Assembly: GCA_900546885.1 (NCBI GenBank) | Contig: UREN01000027.1 | Location: forward strand, 1 to 27,082 | Length of the DNA: 27,082 bases | Direction: 5' to 3' | DNA from: an uncultured Oscillospiraceae bacterium | GTDB lineage: Bacteria > Bacillota > Clostridia > Oscillospirales > Ruminococcaceae | Shown here: one piece after another, positions 7,447 through 16,226 of the stretch | Layout: each line of letters begins with the position of its first letter | How positions within the stretch are numbered: the stretch's first letter is position 1 | Notes under the pieces: model-generated | Databases searched by the model: none | What the model was told of the DNA's origin: nothing | The model's input: the letters and a program-made list of their open reading frames with translations, nothing else | Position numbers and translations under genes: made by a program

Positions 7447-8511
7447 TTACAAATGGAACAACTCGCGCAGGGCCTGTTCGGGAAGGCCGGTGCCAATCAC
7501 GCAGATGCGGCCGGTGTAATCCGGCGCGCCGGCACGCACGTTGCCCTCACCGGGTACATAGTCGAAATGCAGCCAGCCCTGCGGCCCGGCCACAATGCCC
7601 TTGGCGCGCAGCACCGCGCCGTATTCGCCGGAATCCAGCGCGGCAAAGGCGTCGTTCAGCTCAGCCTCGGTGTACACGCGCGGCGTTTCGCCGCCAAAGC
7701 TTTGAAATACCTCGTCTGCATGGTGGTGGCCCTCGTGGCCGTGGTGGTGCCCGCAGCCGCAGGCGCCGCCGTGCTCGTGACGTTCATGTTCATGCCCGTG
7801 CCCGTAGGCATGCTCTTCTTCGTGCCCGTGCCGGCAGGCCTCGCAGGTGCAGCCCTCTTCGTGGTGGTGTTCGTGGGCGTGCTCATGGGCCACTTCTTCG
7901 GCCAGCTGGGCCATCAGGGTGCCGCGGCGCTCCATCGCGTCCAGCAGCTGTGCGCCAGAGAGCTCGTCCCACGGGGTGGTGACAATGGGCGCCTGGGCGT
8001 TCTTTTCGCGCAACAGGGCCACAGCGGCAGCCAGCTTTTCTTCGCTGAGATTCTGGGTGCGGCTGAGGATGATGGCGCTGGCGTGCTCAATTTGGTTGTT
8101 ATAGAACTCGCCAAAGTTTTTCATATACAGCTTCACCTTGCCCGCATCGGCCACGGTGACAAAGCCGGCCAGCTCTACGTCTGCGTGCAGGGCCTGCACG
8201 GCGGCAATCACGTCTGAAAGCTTGCCCACGCCCGAGGGCTCAATCAGAATGCGGTCCGGCGCATATTCGTCCAGCACCTTCTGCAGGGCCCGGCCAAAAT
8301 CGCCCACCAGGCTGCAGCAGATGCAGCCGGAGTTCATCTCTGTAATTTGGATGCCGGCTTCTTTCAGAAAGCCGCCGTCAATGCCAATCTCACCAAATTC
8401 GTTTTCAATCAGCACCAGCTTCTCCCCGGCATATCCATCGGCAATGAGCTTTTTGATGAGCGTGGTTTTGCCCGCGCCCAAAAACCCGGAAAAAATCGTT
8501 ATCTTTGTCAT
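7447..8511 (-). CDS. CobW/COG0523 family GTP-binding metallochaperone with His-rich insert
   Basis: This 354-residue protein has all the hallmarks of a COG0523 (YjiA/ZNG1-like) metal GTPase. These are Walker A GFLGAGKTT (9-17), the ENEFGEIGID switch region (36-45), the metal-site motif GCICC (62-66) and EPSGVG (91-96). A C-terminal CobW domain follows at about 270-354. Between them, residues 209-264 form a metal-binding loop with 21 His and 5 Cys, including CTCEAC and CGCG pairs. This family delivers or stores zinc (some members cobalt or nickel) and couples transfer to GTP hydrolysis. AAGGAG precedes the ATG. It is the first gene of the GTPase pair and lies 54 bp after the GNAT gene. I saw no Zur-like operator nearby, so zinc control is unproven. 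Confidence 0.93.
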   Translation of the reverse strand: MTKITIFSGFLGAGKTTLIKKLIADGYAGEKLVLIENEFGEIGIDGGFLKEAGIQITEMNSGCICCSLVGDFGRALQKVLDEYAPDRILIEPSGVGKLSDVIAAVQALHADVELAGFVTVADAGKVKLYMKNFGEFYNNQIEHASAIILSRTQNLSEEKLAAAVALLREKNAQAPIVTTPWDELSGAQLLDAMERRGTLMAQLAEEVAHEHAHEHHHEEGCTCEACRHGHEEEHAYGHGHEHERHEHGGACGCGHHHGHEGHHHADEVFQSFGGETPRVYTEAELNDAFAALDSGEYGAVLRAKGIVAGPQGWLHFDYVPGEGNVRAGAPDYTGRICVIGTGLPEQALRELFHL

Positions 8512-8565
8512 GCTAGCTCCTTCTTTTTATGTGCTTTATTTTTCTGTTCCAAAGGCAGTGCCGCC

Positions 8566-9171
8566 TCAGCCGGGGCGGCGCGCCGCCTGCACGCCTTCTG
8601 CACCCTCTGCTTTTTGCCGGGCGAAAAATTCCTCTGCCAGAAGGTCCATATACACAAGGGCGTACAGCTTTCCGCGCCAGCGCCAGGCGTCCCGGCGGCG
8701 GCCGGCCTCCCGGAATCCTGCGCGGCGGTACAGCGCCAGAGCCGGGGCGTTGCCCGCCCAGACGCTCAGCCAAACGCTGTGAAGCCCCAGCGCACCGAAC
8801 CCATACTCCAGCAGGGCATCCAGCGCGGCGGCGCCAAGCCCGCGCCCGCGGGCCGTCGCCTCCCCGATAAACATGCCCAAGGTGGCGCTGCGCACCGTCT
8901 CGTCCAGCCCTGCCAGCTCGCAGAACCCCACGGGCCGGCCGCCGGGCCGGGCGAGAATGAGAAAGGACGGCTTGCCCTGCCGGGAGGCAAAAAAGCCGCG
9001 CGCCATCTCTTCTGTGAAATCCACATCGGCTCCGCCGTAGTTTTCCGCCACAAAAGCATCCTTCATCCAGCGGCAGTACAGCGGGGCGTCCTCCGGCGTC
9101 ACGGCCCGAAGCGTCACAGGGCCCTGCTTCGGGGCGGCGGGCGCCTGCCTGCCGGGCAGCCCGGCTTTCAT
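8566..9171 (-). CDS. GNAT family N-acetyltransferase (RimJ/RimL-like)
   Basis: This protein of about 201 residues carries a single GNAT fold (about 18-175). It has VTLRAVTPEDAPLYCRWM at the N-terminus, the acetyl-CoA pyrophosphate loop as ARGRGLGAAAL (107-117), and the typical C-terminal GNAPALALYRRAGFREAGRRRDAW. The substrate could be a protein N-terminus, a polyamine or an antibiotic; it cannot be told. The C-terminal tail is Ala/Glu/Arg-rich. I chose the ATG at 9171, with GAGCGGGG just before it and the start seven bases after the M42 stop. An alternative ATG at 9186 would overlap that stop. It is likely co-transcribed with the M42 peptidase. Confidence 0.85.
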   Translation of the reverse strand: MKAGLPGRQAPAAPKQGPVTLRAVTPEDAPLYCRWMKDAFVAENYGGADVDFTEEMARGFFASRQGKPSFLILARPGGRPVGFCELAGLDETVRSATLGMFIGEATARGRGLGAAALDALLEYGFGALGLHSVWLSVWAGNAPALALYRRAGFREAGRRRDAWRWRGKLYALVYMDLLAEEFFARQKAEGAEGVQAARRPG

Positions 9172-9178
9172 ACCCCGC

Positions 9179-10228
9179 TCACTCATATGTGCTTTGGACC
9201 AGGTAGGCCTCCAGCAGGCGCAGGGTGTTCTCTGCGCCCGCAAGGTGGCTGCGCTCGTACCCGTGCGAGGCATAAACGCCTGCACCAATCAGGCCGTGGC
9301 GCACATCATAGCCCGCGCGCAGGGTGCCCTCTACGTCCGAGCCATAGTGCGGGTACACATCCACGGCAAAATCTACGCCCGCGGCCTGTGCCGCGGCCAC
9401 AAGCCCGTTTACCACGGCCTCGTGGTACGGGCCGCCGGAATCTTTCGCACAGATGGACACCTGCTTTTCCGTGCAGCCAAGCCCATCGCCTACGCAGCCC
9501 ATATCGACGCTGATGGCCTCGGTGACGCCCTGCGGCACGCTGGCGCTGCCGCCGTGGCCCACCTCTTCAAACACGGTGATATGGTGCCAAACGGCGCGCG
9601 CCGGTTTTTTGGCACCCCCGGCAAGGCCCTTGGCCTGTGCCAGCAGAATGGCCACGCTGAGCTTGTCATCCAGAAAACGGCTTTTGATGTAACCGCTTTC
9701 GGTGATGGTGGTGCGCGCGTCAAAACAGGCAATGTCGCCCGTGCGGATGCCCAGCGCCAGCACATCTTCTTTGGAGGCAACGTCTTCGTCCAGCACAAGT
9801 TCCATGGAATCGAACGTGCGTTTTTCGTTCGAATATTCGCCATTCACATGCACAGAGGCGTTCTTCAGCTGGAACGTGCCGGAGAACACCTTGCCGCTGC
9901 GCGTGGAAAGGCGCACATTTTCAGCCTCGGTGTTGTTGGCGTTCAGCCCGCCCAGCGGCGTCAGGCGCAGGCGGCCGTTCGGCTTTATCTCGGCCACCAT
10001 GGCGCCCAGCGTATCCAGGTGCGCCTCTAAAAGCAGGCCCCCCTCGCCGCCGGGGCACCCCTCGTTTACACACACCAGCACGCCGCCCTTGTTTGTCAGC
10101 ACGGGTGAAAAGCCCAGCGCCCGGTATTGCCCCAGCACATACTGCGCTGCGGCTGCGGTGTGGCCGGTGGGGCTGTCGATGGCCAGCACGGCCAGCAGCT
10201 GCTGTTTCAGATATTCCATTTGCGTCAT
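9179..10228 (-). CDS. M42 family metallopeptidase (glutamyl/leucyl aminopeptidase type)
   Basis: This 349-residue cytosolic aminopeptidase belongs to the M42 group (FrvX/YsdC/PepA-like). Expected di-zinc ligands are in order: His70 and Asp72 in LLEAHLDTLGA, the bridging Asp of FLDDKLS (187-188), the catalytic Glu pair of FEEVGHGGSAS (221-222), Asp242 in SVDMG, and His322 in YASHGYERSH. The length is normal for the family. These enzymes form large tetrahedral oligomers that trim N-terminal residues from peptides. The start follows AAGGAG at good spacing; a longer in-frame extension to 10387 would run into the terminator and the adjacent gene. A good promoter lies upstream, and this gene may lead the operon continuing through GNAT and the CobW genes. 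Confidence 0.93.
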   Translation of the reverse strand: MTQMEYLKQQLLAVLAIDSPTGHTAAAAQYVLGQYRALGFSPVLTNKGGVLVCVNEGCPGGEGGLLLEAHLDTLGAMVAEIKPNGRLRLTPLGGLNANNTEAENVRLSTRSGKVFSGTFQLKNASVHVNGEYSNEKRTFDSMELVLDEDVASKEDVLALGIRTGDIACFDARTTITESGYIKSRFLDDKLSVAILLAQAKGLAGGAKKPARAVWHHITVFEEVGHGGSASVPQGVTEAISVDMGCVGDGLGCTEKQVSICAKDSGGPYHEAVVNGLVAAAQAAGVDFAVDVYPHYGSDVEGTLRAGYDVRHGLIGAGVYASHGYERSHLAGAENTLRLLEAYLVQSTYE

Positions 10229-10294
10229 ACGGGTTCTCCTTTGATGAAAAATGGGCAAAATGTGCGCTGTTTGCGCGGGGCCCATACGCCTGTT

Positions 10295-10323
10295 ATTATA
10301 CCCCTGCACCCGGGCAGATGCAA
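10295..10323 (-). promoter_or_regulatory. Promoter of the M42 peptidase operon
   Basis: On the minus strand, TTGCAT (10318-10323) and a perfect TATAAT (10295-10300) are 17 bp apart, 66 bp before the start codon. The -35 box lies directly after the terminator of the upstream glycosyltransferase. Confidence 0.7.
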
Positions 10324-10324
10324 G

Positions 10325-10385
10325 AAAAAGCCCGGCTGCAGCGATGCAAAGGGCATGTGCCTTTGCGCCGCGCACCATGCCGGGC
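10325..10385 (-). terminator. Intrinsic terminator of the glycosyltransferase transcript
   Basis: On the minus strand, GCCCGGC (10379-10385) pairs with GCCGGGC (10330-10336) and is followed by TTTTT (10325-10329). The loop contains a second hairpin, GCAAAGG/CCTTTGC. It lies 12 bases past the glycosyltransferase stop. Confidence 0.65.
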
Positions 10386-10396
10386 ACGCCTGCCGT

Positions 10397-11200
10397 TCAG
10401 CCGTGTTCGGCCGTGGCAATGAGGTATTTGAAGATTTGAGGTTTATACTGCTCGTATAAACCCAGCTTTTCATACAGTTCTTTATAATAGGTAAACAGGG
10501 TGGCCTTGGTTTTTACCACATTGATCAGGTCCATCTGGGTGTGGGTGATGCTGGCCGGGTTTTTCACATAGTAATACACCGCCGCATCCAGGGCGAAAAA
10601 GCGCTGGGCATAGCGGATGTATTCCAGGTTGAACAAAAAGTCCTCGCTCCACGAGAGGGCTGTGTTGCAGCGTATGCTGTGGGCGCGGATAATATCGGCC
10701 CGGTACAGTTTGTTCCACAGCACACCGTAATAAAAGCTGGCGGGTTCGTCCATCAGGCCCAGGGCAAACTGTGTTTGGTCCAGCACGCTGCCGCTTTTTA
10801 AAAAGCCATGCCGTGTGATGCCAGAGGGGGCCACGCGGAAATAATCGGCTATCACAAGGTCGCACCGCAGGCTTTCGGCCGTGCGCACCAGCTGCTCGGT
10901 GGCGTTTGGGGCCAGGTAATCGTCGGAATCGACAAACTGGATATAATCGCCCCGCGCGGCGCGCAGCGCGTCGTTGCGCGCTGCGGAAACACCGGCGTTT
11001 TCTTTGTCAATTACGCGGATGCGTGCGTCCACCCGGGCGTACATGCGGCAGATGTGCGGCGAAGAGTCGGCGCTGCCGTCGTTCACCAGCAGCAATTCAA
11101 TGTTTTCATATGTCTGCCGGCGGGCGGTCTCGATGCATTTTGCCAGCCCCACGGCGGCATTGTACACGGGGATGATGATGGAGACAAGAGGCCCGTTCAT
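10397..11200 (-). CDS. Glycosyltransferase family 2
   Basis: This 267-residue cytosolic enzyme has a GT-A fold. It starts with VSIIIPVYNAAVGLAKC (6-22), then LVNDGSADSS (38-47), KENAGVSAARNDALRAARG (66-84) and the metal-binding DSDD (91-94) that replaces DxD. The acceptor half has WNKLYRADII and SWSEDFLFNLEY, common in enzymes that build capsule or exopolysaccharide. No transmembrane segment follows, so it would act at the inner face of the membrane. Donor and acceptor are unknown. An AAGGAAG site precedes the ATG. It is the last gene after the ABC exporter (51 bp gap), which may move a lipid-linked or glycan product, though this link is only positional. Confidence 0.92.
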   Translation of the reverse strand: MNGPLVSIIIPVYNAAVGLAKCIETARRQTYENIELLLVNDGSADSSPHICRMYARVDARIRVIDKENAGVSAARNDALRAARGDYIQFVDSDDYLAPNATEQLVRTAESLRCDLVIADYFRVAPSGITRHGFLKSGSVLDQTQFALGLMDEPASFYYGVLWNKLYRADIIRAHSIRCNTALSWSEDFLFNLEYIRYAQRFFALDAAVYYYVKNPASITHTQMDLINVVKTKATLFTYYKELYEKLGLYEQYKPQIFKYLIATAEHG

Positions 11201-11251
11201 CTATGCGCTTCCTTTCCAAAGTGGCGTGCCGCCCTGGGCGCGCGCTTTTTG

Positions 11252-13030
11252 CTATATGGTTTCTTCATGCAGCTTCTGGGCGCCCATCCACAGGCGCCAA
11301 TACTCGCCCTTTTGGGCCAGAAGCTGCTCGTGGGTGCCTTCTTCGGCAATGCGCTCGCCGTCCAGCACCAAAATGCGGTCTGCATTGCGGATGGTGGTGA
11401 GGCGGTGGGCAATGGTAAGCGTGGTGCGCCCTTTGGCAAGGCGCGCCAGGCTTTGCCCTACCAGGTATTCGCTTTCGTTGTCCAGCGCGCTGGTGGCCTC
11501 GTCCAGAATCAGCACGGGCGGGTTTTTCAAAAACACCCGCGCAATGGACACGCGCTGCTTCTGCCCGCCAGAGAGTTTTACCCCGCGCTCACCCACATAG
11601 GTGTCATAGCCGTTTTGCAGCTTTTCAATGAACTCGTGGGCGCCGGCAAGGCGCGCGGCCTGCTCGATGTCTGCGCGGCTTGCGCCCGGGCGCCCATAGG
11701 CGATGTTTTCCGCCACTGTGCCGGAGAATAAGTACACATCCTGCTGCACAATACCAATGGCGCTGCGCAGGCTTTTCAGGGTGACAGTGCGGATATCCTG
11801 CCCGTCCAGAAAGATGTGCCCGCTGGTGGCGTCGTAAAAGCGGGGAATGAGATTCGTCAGTGTGGTTTTTCCGCCGCCGGAGGGGCCCACCAGCGCCAGC
11901 TTTTCGCCCGCCTTTACCGTAAGGCAGATATCGCGCAGCACCTTGTTGTGGTCGTCGGGGTATTCGAACGAGACATGGTCAAACACAATTTCGCCCTTCA
12001 CATCATGCAAAGGTTTGGCGCCGGGCTCGTCCAGAATATCGATTTCCGCGTCCATAATCTCGCAAAAGCGCTCGATGCCGGTGACGCCGCGCTGGAACTG
12101 CTCGGCAAATTCAATGATGCGCCGGATGGTGGCCAGCAGGGTGGTGACGTACATCACATAGGCCACCATATCGCCGGGGTCGATGGCGCCGCGCATCATA
12201 AAAATGCCGCCCGCCACCAGCACCACCAGGTACATCAGCCCGTCAAACAGGCGCGTGGTGGTGTTGAAAGCGGCCATCCAGTGATACATATCCTTTTTGA
12301 TGGAAAGAAACGAGGCGTTGTCGCGCTCGAACTTTTCTTTTTCCGCCTCTTCACCGGAAAAGGCCTTCACCACGCGCTCGCCCAGCAGGCTGTCTTCAAT
12401 GCGGGCGTTCAGCTCGCCAATTTGCCTGCGCTGGCGGCGGAAGGTGACACGCACCATGTGGTTAAAGCGCGTGCAGCACACCAGCATCACCGGCAGGCAG
12501 GCAAAAATAAGCAGTGTGAGAGGCACGTTGGTGCGCAGCAGAATGATGAATGCGGCCGTGCCCTTCAAAATGGCAATGAAAAATTCTTCCGGGCAGTGAT
12601 GGGCAAATTCTGTCACGTCAAACAGGTCGTTCGTCAGCCTGCCCATAATCTGCCCCACCTTGGTGCTGGCAAAATAGGCATCGGAAAGGCGCTGCAGGTG
12701 GGCAAAGGCATCGCGGCGCATGTCGGTTTCAATGTGCGCGCCCATCACATGGCCGGTGCTTTGCATAAAGTAGTTGGCGGCCGCGTCCAAAACGCGCAGC
12801 ACAAGGTATACGGCGCCCACCTGCAAAATAAAGCCCAGCGTAAGCGACGCAAGGTTTTCAGCGGCGCGGTTGGTGATGGCGCGCAGCATCAGCGGCAGCA
12901 CCAATTCGCACAGTGTGGTGAGCCCGGCGCACACAAGGTCAAACACCAAAATGCCCTTGTAGCGCAGCAGATAAGGCAGAAAACGCCGCAAAAGCGACGT
13001 TTTCTGCTGCGAGGGAAGGTTTTGTTCCAT
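11252..13030 (-). CDS. ABC transporter, fused permease and ATPase (MsbA/LmrA-like half-transporter)
   Basis: This 592-residue half-transporter has a six-helix type IV exporter domain (about 1-320) with SDAYFASTKVGQIMGRLTND (116-135), followed by a nucleotide-binding domain from about 347. Walker A is GPSGGGKTT (382-390), the signature is LSGGQKQR (486-493), Walker B is VLILDE (506-511), and the switch His is in TIAHRLTT (His541). All catalytic residues are intact. Such proteins work as homodimers or heterodimers and export lipids, drugs or peptides; no partner half-transporter is adjacent, so a homodimer is likely. The ribosome site is weak. It lies 25 bp after the pncB stop. Confidence 0.94.
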   Translation of the reverse strand: MEQNLPSQQKTSLLRRFLPYLLRYKGILVFDLVCAGLTTLCELVLPLMLRAITNRAAENLASLTLGFILQVGAVYLVLRVLDAAANYFMQSTGHVMGAHIETDMRRDAFAHLQRLSDAYFASTKVGQIMGRLTNDLFDVTEFAHHCPEEFFIAILKGTAAFIILLRTNVPLTLLIFACLPVMLVCCTRFNHMVRVTFRRQRRQIGELNARIEDSLLGERVVKAFSGEEAEKEKFERDNASFLSIKKDMYHWMAAFNTTTRLFDGLMYLVVLVAGGIFMMRGAIDPGDMVAYVMYVTTLLATIRRIIEFAEQFQRGVTGIERFCEIMDAEIDILDEPGAKPLHDVKGEIVFDHVSFEYPDDHNKVLRDICLTVKAGEKLALVGPSGGGKTTLTNLIPRFYDATSGHIFLDGQDIRTVTLKSLRSAIGIVQQDVYLFSGTVAENIAYGRPGASRADIEQAARLAGAHEFIEKLQNGYDTYVGERGVKLSGGQKQRVSIARVFLKNPPVLILDEATSALDNESEYLVGQSLARLAKGRTTLTIAHRLTTIRNADRILVLDGERIAEEGTHEQLLAQKGEYWRLWMGAQKLHEETI

Positions 13031-13055
13031 AAGAGATGCCCCGTTTTTCTAAAAA

Positions 13056-14510
13056 TCAGCTTTGGCCGTATTCATCCAGCAGGCGGTGGCGTTCGTCCCA
13101 AAGCTTCTGTGAGAGGTCTACATAATAGCGGTGCGGGTTTTCAAAGCGCTTCACTTCGTCCCACAGGGTGTCCACCTGCTGGCGGCAATAAGCGCGAATT
13201 TCTTTCAGCGGCGGGTTTTCATACACGCGTCGCCCGCCCACATAGATGGGCACATTCAGCTTGCGCAGGCAGATGTTTTCAAACGTGCGTTTTTTCCAGG
13301 TTTGCACGGGGTCAAACAATGTCAGGCCGTGCTCGGTGTCTACTGTCTCGTCCCACATGGTGATGTAGTCTGCCATGGCTTTCCCGGTTTCTTTGTCGTA
13401 AATGCGGTACAAATTTTTCAAATGCGGGGTGGTGATTTTCTCGGCCGTTTCGCTGATTTTGATTTTGGGCACATATGTCTCGCCCTCTTTCACCGCAGCC
13501 AGTTTGTACACGCCGCCGAAGACGGGCGCACTTTTGGACGTGATGAGGTTTTCGCCAATGCCGAAGGAATCCACTTTGGCCCCCTGCAAAATCAAATCGC
13601 GCACAATGTATTCGTCCAGCGAGTTGGACGCACAGATGCTGCAATCTTCATAGCCCGCGGCGTCCAGCATTTTGCGCGCTTTTTTGGAAAGATAGGCAAT
13701 GTCGCCGGAATCGATGCGCACGCCCTTCGGGCGGATGCCGCGGGGCTTGAGCACCTCGTCGAATACGCGGATGGCGTTGGGAATGCCGCTTTTTGTCACG
13801 CTGTAAGTATCCACCAGCAGGGTGCAGTTATCGGGGTACAGCTCGGCATAGCGGCGGAACGCCTCATACTCGGAGGGGAACATCTGCACCCACGAGTGAG
13901 CCATGGTGCCCAGCGCGGGAATGCCGTAGACACGGTCTGCCATCACGCAGGCAGTGCCGGCCACGCCGCCAATATAGGCTGCGCGCGCGCCCAGCACGGC
14001 GGCGTCATAGCCCTGCGCCCGGCGCGAGCCAAACTCCATCACCGCACGGCCCTCGCTGGCGCGCACAATGCGGTTGGTTTTGGTGCAAATGAGGCTTTGA
14101 TGGTTAAACGTAACCAGCAGCAGCGTTTCAATCAGCTGCGCCTCAATGGCGGGCCCCTCTACAATGACAATGGGCTCGCCGGGGAAAATGGGCGTGCCCT
14201 CCGGCACGGCCCAGATGTTGCAGTGGAACTGAAAGTTGCGCAGATATTCCAAAAAGCCCTCGGAAAAGCAGCCCTTCGAGCGCAGGTAGCAAAGGTCGCC
14301 CTCGTCGAAGTGAAGGTTGTCAATCACTTCGCAGAACTGCGCCAGCCCAGCCGCAATGGCAAAGCCGCCGTCATCCGGTATTTTGCGGAAGAACATGTCA
14401 AACACGCCCACTTTGTCCTCATAGCCGCTGTCGAAATAGCCGCGCGCCATGGTGAGCTCGTAAAAATCCATCAAAAGTGTCAGGTTGCGTGCTTCGCTGA
14501 TATCTTTCAT
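13056..14510 (-). CDS. pncB: Nicotinate phosphoribosyltransferase
   Basis: This 484-residue enzyme makes nicotinate mononucleotide from nicotinate, PRPP and ATP in the NAD salvage pathway. Family landmarks are LLMDFYELTMARGYF (12-26), VMEFGSRRAQGYDAAVLGARAAYIGG (157-182), the ALGTMAHSWVQ loop with the catalytic His205, the phosphate-binding GVRIDSGDIAYLSKKAR (263-279), and SNSLDE and FGIGENLITSKSAPVFGGVYKL in the C-terminal half. The length matches the longer Firmicutes form. I chose the ATG at 14510 because GGAGGAGG lies six bases upstream. It begins 81 bp after the carboxypeptidase stop, a gap with a CCCGG/CCGGG hairpin but no T tract. Confidence 0.96.
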   Translation of the reverse strand: MKDISEARNLTLLMDFYELTMARGYFDSGYEDKVGVFDMFFRKIPDDGGFAIAAGLAQFCEVIDNLHFDEGDLCYLRSKGCFSEGFLEYLRNFQFHCNIWAVPEGTPIFPGEPIVIVEGPAIEAQLIETLLLVTFNHQSLICTKTNRIVRASEGRAVMEFGSRRAQGYDAAVLGARAAYIGGVAGTACVMADRVYGIPALGTMAHSWVQMFPSEYEAFRRYAELYPDNCTLLVDTYSVTKSGIPNAIRVFDEVLKPRGIRPKGVRIDSGDIAYLSKKARKMLDAAGYEDCSICASNSLDEYIVRDLILQGAKVDSFGIGENLITSKSAPVFGGVYKLAAVKEGETYVPKIKISETAEKITTPHLKNLYRIYDKETGKAMADYITMWDETVDTEHGLTLFDPVQTWKKRTFENICLRKLNVPIYVGGRRVYENPPLKEIRAYCRQQVDTLWDEVKRFENPHRYYVDLSQKLWDERHRLLDEYGQS

Positions 14511-14591
14511 TGTGGTCCTCCTCCAAGCAAACCCGGCGCGGTTGCCGGGCACAAATCTCCGGCGCGCGGCGCCGGGCGGGATAACGGCGTG

Positions 14592-16040
14592 TCAGCGCCC
14601 TTCGGGCGGGGTGCGCGGCGGGCGGCCCTGCGGCCGGGGCGCACTGCCGCCGTTTGGCCGCGCGCCGGCACTGTTTTGCCGTGCGCGCCGCGCTTTGCGC
14701 TTTTTTGCATCGTGCAGAAGCCATGCGTAAAGCCCGGCATAAAACAGAGCGAACAAGGCCGTCAGCACATACACCACGCACATATAGGTGCTGGTGAAAA
14801 AGGCCTTCAGGCGCGAAAAGGCATACAGCACGGGGTTCAGCGCCACATCCTGTGCGGCCAGAAGGTCTACCGTGCCAATCACTTCGCCGGAAAGCGACAC
14901 CGTCACCGTGCCAATTTTATCCCCTTTTTGAATGGGAGCCTCCACGCTTTCCGGCACGTCAAACGTCTGCTGCAGCGCATCGTCGCTGTCGTTGGGCAAA
15001 ATGGTGGCAAGGTTATCTGCCGGCACAAGGGCAAGCGTGTCGGTCTCAGCGGAATGCGTCACCGCCACCTCGTGAATGGGGGTGTCGGTGGAAAGCGTGG
15101 GCCGCACGGAAAAAGAAGAAAAAATCCAGTCGTACAGCGTGGCGGTGTCGTGAAACGACAGGGCATAGCCGTCCTCTGCGGGGTCCCACGGGCAGCCAAG
15201 CACCACGCCAATAAAGCTTTCGCCCGCCTCGTTCACCGCGGCAGACACAAAGTTGCGTCCCGCGTCATAGGTAGAGCCCGTTTTGATGCCCTTGATGTAA
15301 GAGCGGTACATATCGCCGGATGCCTCTTTGATCATGGCGTTGGAGTTGGTGATGAAATAGGCGGCGTCCGGGTTCTGCTCGGGAAATTCCGCCGTGGTAT
15401 GCTTGTTGGTCAGGGGCATCCAGTACAGGGGGGTGCCCACGACAGTGCGGAATATCTCGTGCTTCCAGCACTCCTGCGCAATCAGAAAAATATCGCGCGC
15501 GGTGGAATAGTTGCCCTCATCCATATCGGCAAGGCCGTTGGCGCTGGTGAAATTGGTGTTTGTGCAGCCCAGTTCGGCCGCGCGGGCGTTCATCAGGGCA
15601 TAGAAATTGTTCAAATCTCCGTTTCCAAGAAAGTAGCCCACATTTTTGGCTGCCTCGTTGGCACTGGGCAGCATCATGGCATACAGAAGGTCAATGGCGC
15701 GCACTTCCTCGTTGGGCAGAATGTCTGCGTTGGAGGCCTGCGGGTCTGTAATCTCTTCGGTGTACAGCGCCGTGCCGCCCGAGATATAGGTGCCCTCCAG
15801 ATCTTCCACATTTTCTATCAGCAAAAGGGCCGTCATCAGCTTGGTAAGGCTGGCCACGCTGCGCTTTTCATCGGCGTTCTGCTCGTAGACGCACAGGCCG
15901 GTGTCCAGGTTTACGATATACACGCTCTGTGCAGAAAGCTGGGTGCCCTCCGGCAGCTCAAAGCCTGCGGCGCCCGCCGGAAAGGCCGGCGCCACAAACA
16001 CAAGCAGCACAATCATTACACAGGCAAGGCATCGTCTCAT
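14592..16040 (-). CDS. D-alanyl-D-alanine carboxypeptidase (S11, DacF-like)
   Basis: This 482-residue exported penicillin-binding protein trims the terminal D-Ala from peptidoglycan stem peptides. A signal peptide covers about residues 1-25. The three active-site motifs are intact: SLTK (64-67), SAN (126-128) and KTG (253-255). A beta-rich PBP5-type C-terminal domain follows. A hydrophobic segment at about 425-450 anchors it in the membrane, in place of the amphipathic helix of many homologues. After it comes a basic, Arg/Pro/Gly-rich cytosolic tail of some 40 residues. GGAG precedes the ATG, and a good promoter lies about 130 bp upstream, with a GGCGGG-TTA-CCCGCC hairpin (16092-16106) in the leader. 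Confidence 0.95.
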   Translation of the reverse strand: MRRCLACVMIVLLVFVAPAFPAGAAGFELPEGTQLSAQSVYIVNLDTGLCVYEQNADEKRSVASLTKLMTALLLIENVEDLEGTYISGGTALYTEEITDPQASNADILPNEEVRAIDLLYAMMLPSANEAAKNVGYFLGNGDLNNFYALMNARAAELGCTNTNFTSANGLADMDEGNYSTARDIFLIAQECWKHEIFRTVVGTPLYWMPLTNKHTTAEFPEQNPDAAYFITNSNAMIKEASGDMYRSYIKGIKTGSTYDAGRNFVSAAVNEAGESFIGVVLGCPWDPAEDGYALSFHDTATLYDWIFSSFSVRPTLSTDTPIHEVAVTHSAETDTLALVPADNLATILPNDSDDALQQTFDVPESVEAPIQKGDKIGTVTVSLSGEVIGTVDLLAAQDVALNPVLYAFSRLKAFFTSTYMCVVYVLTALFALFYAGLYAWLLHDAKKRKARRARQNSAGARPNGGSAPRPQGRPPRTPPEGR

Positions 16041-16167
16041 GGCGGTGATTCTCCAAAAAAGATGGGTTCCAGAACAGTATGCACCGCAAATGGCGGGTTA
16101 CCCGCCGGCGCGAAAAATTTACGGCCTTTCACTGCACCTGTCTGGAGCCGTGTTCCGTTATTTGTTT

Positions 16168-16196
16168 AGTATATCAGATTGAGGGCGATATTTCAA
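16168..16196 (-). promoter_or_regulatory. Promoter of the D-Ala-D-Ala carboxypeptidase gene
   Basis: On the minus strand, TTGAAA (16191-16196) and TATACT (16168-16173) are exactly 17 bp apart, just downstream of the yjbQ terminator. Confidence 0.75.
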
Positions 16197-16226
16197 AGTT
16201 TTCGGGCGCAGGCGGGCAGGTTTCAC

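Noticed and set aside
8512..8565. Possible Zur (zinc) operator or separate promoter before the His-rich CobW gene
   Set aside because: I looked for an AT-rich palindrome with a Zur-like pattern and a well-spaced -35/-10 pair and found neither convincing.
13131..16169. A 1012-codon open frame on the plus strand
   Set aside because: It is antisense to the well-supported pncB and carboxypeptidase genes and gives a His/Gly/Arg-rich product without domains. It results from GC-rich third positions in the real genes.
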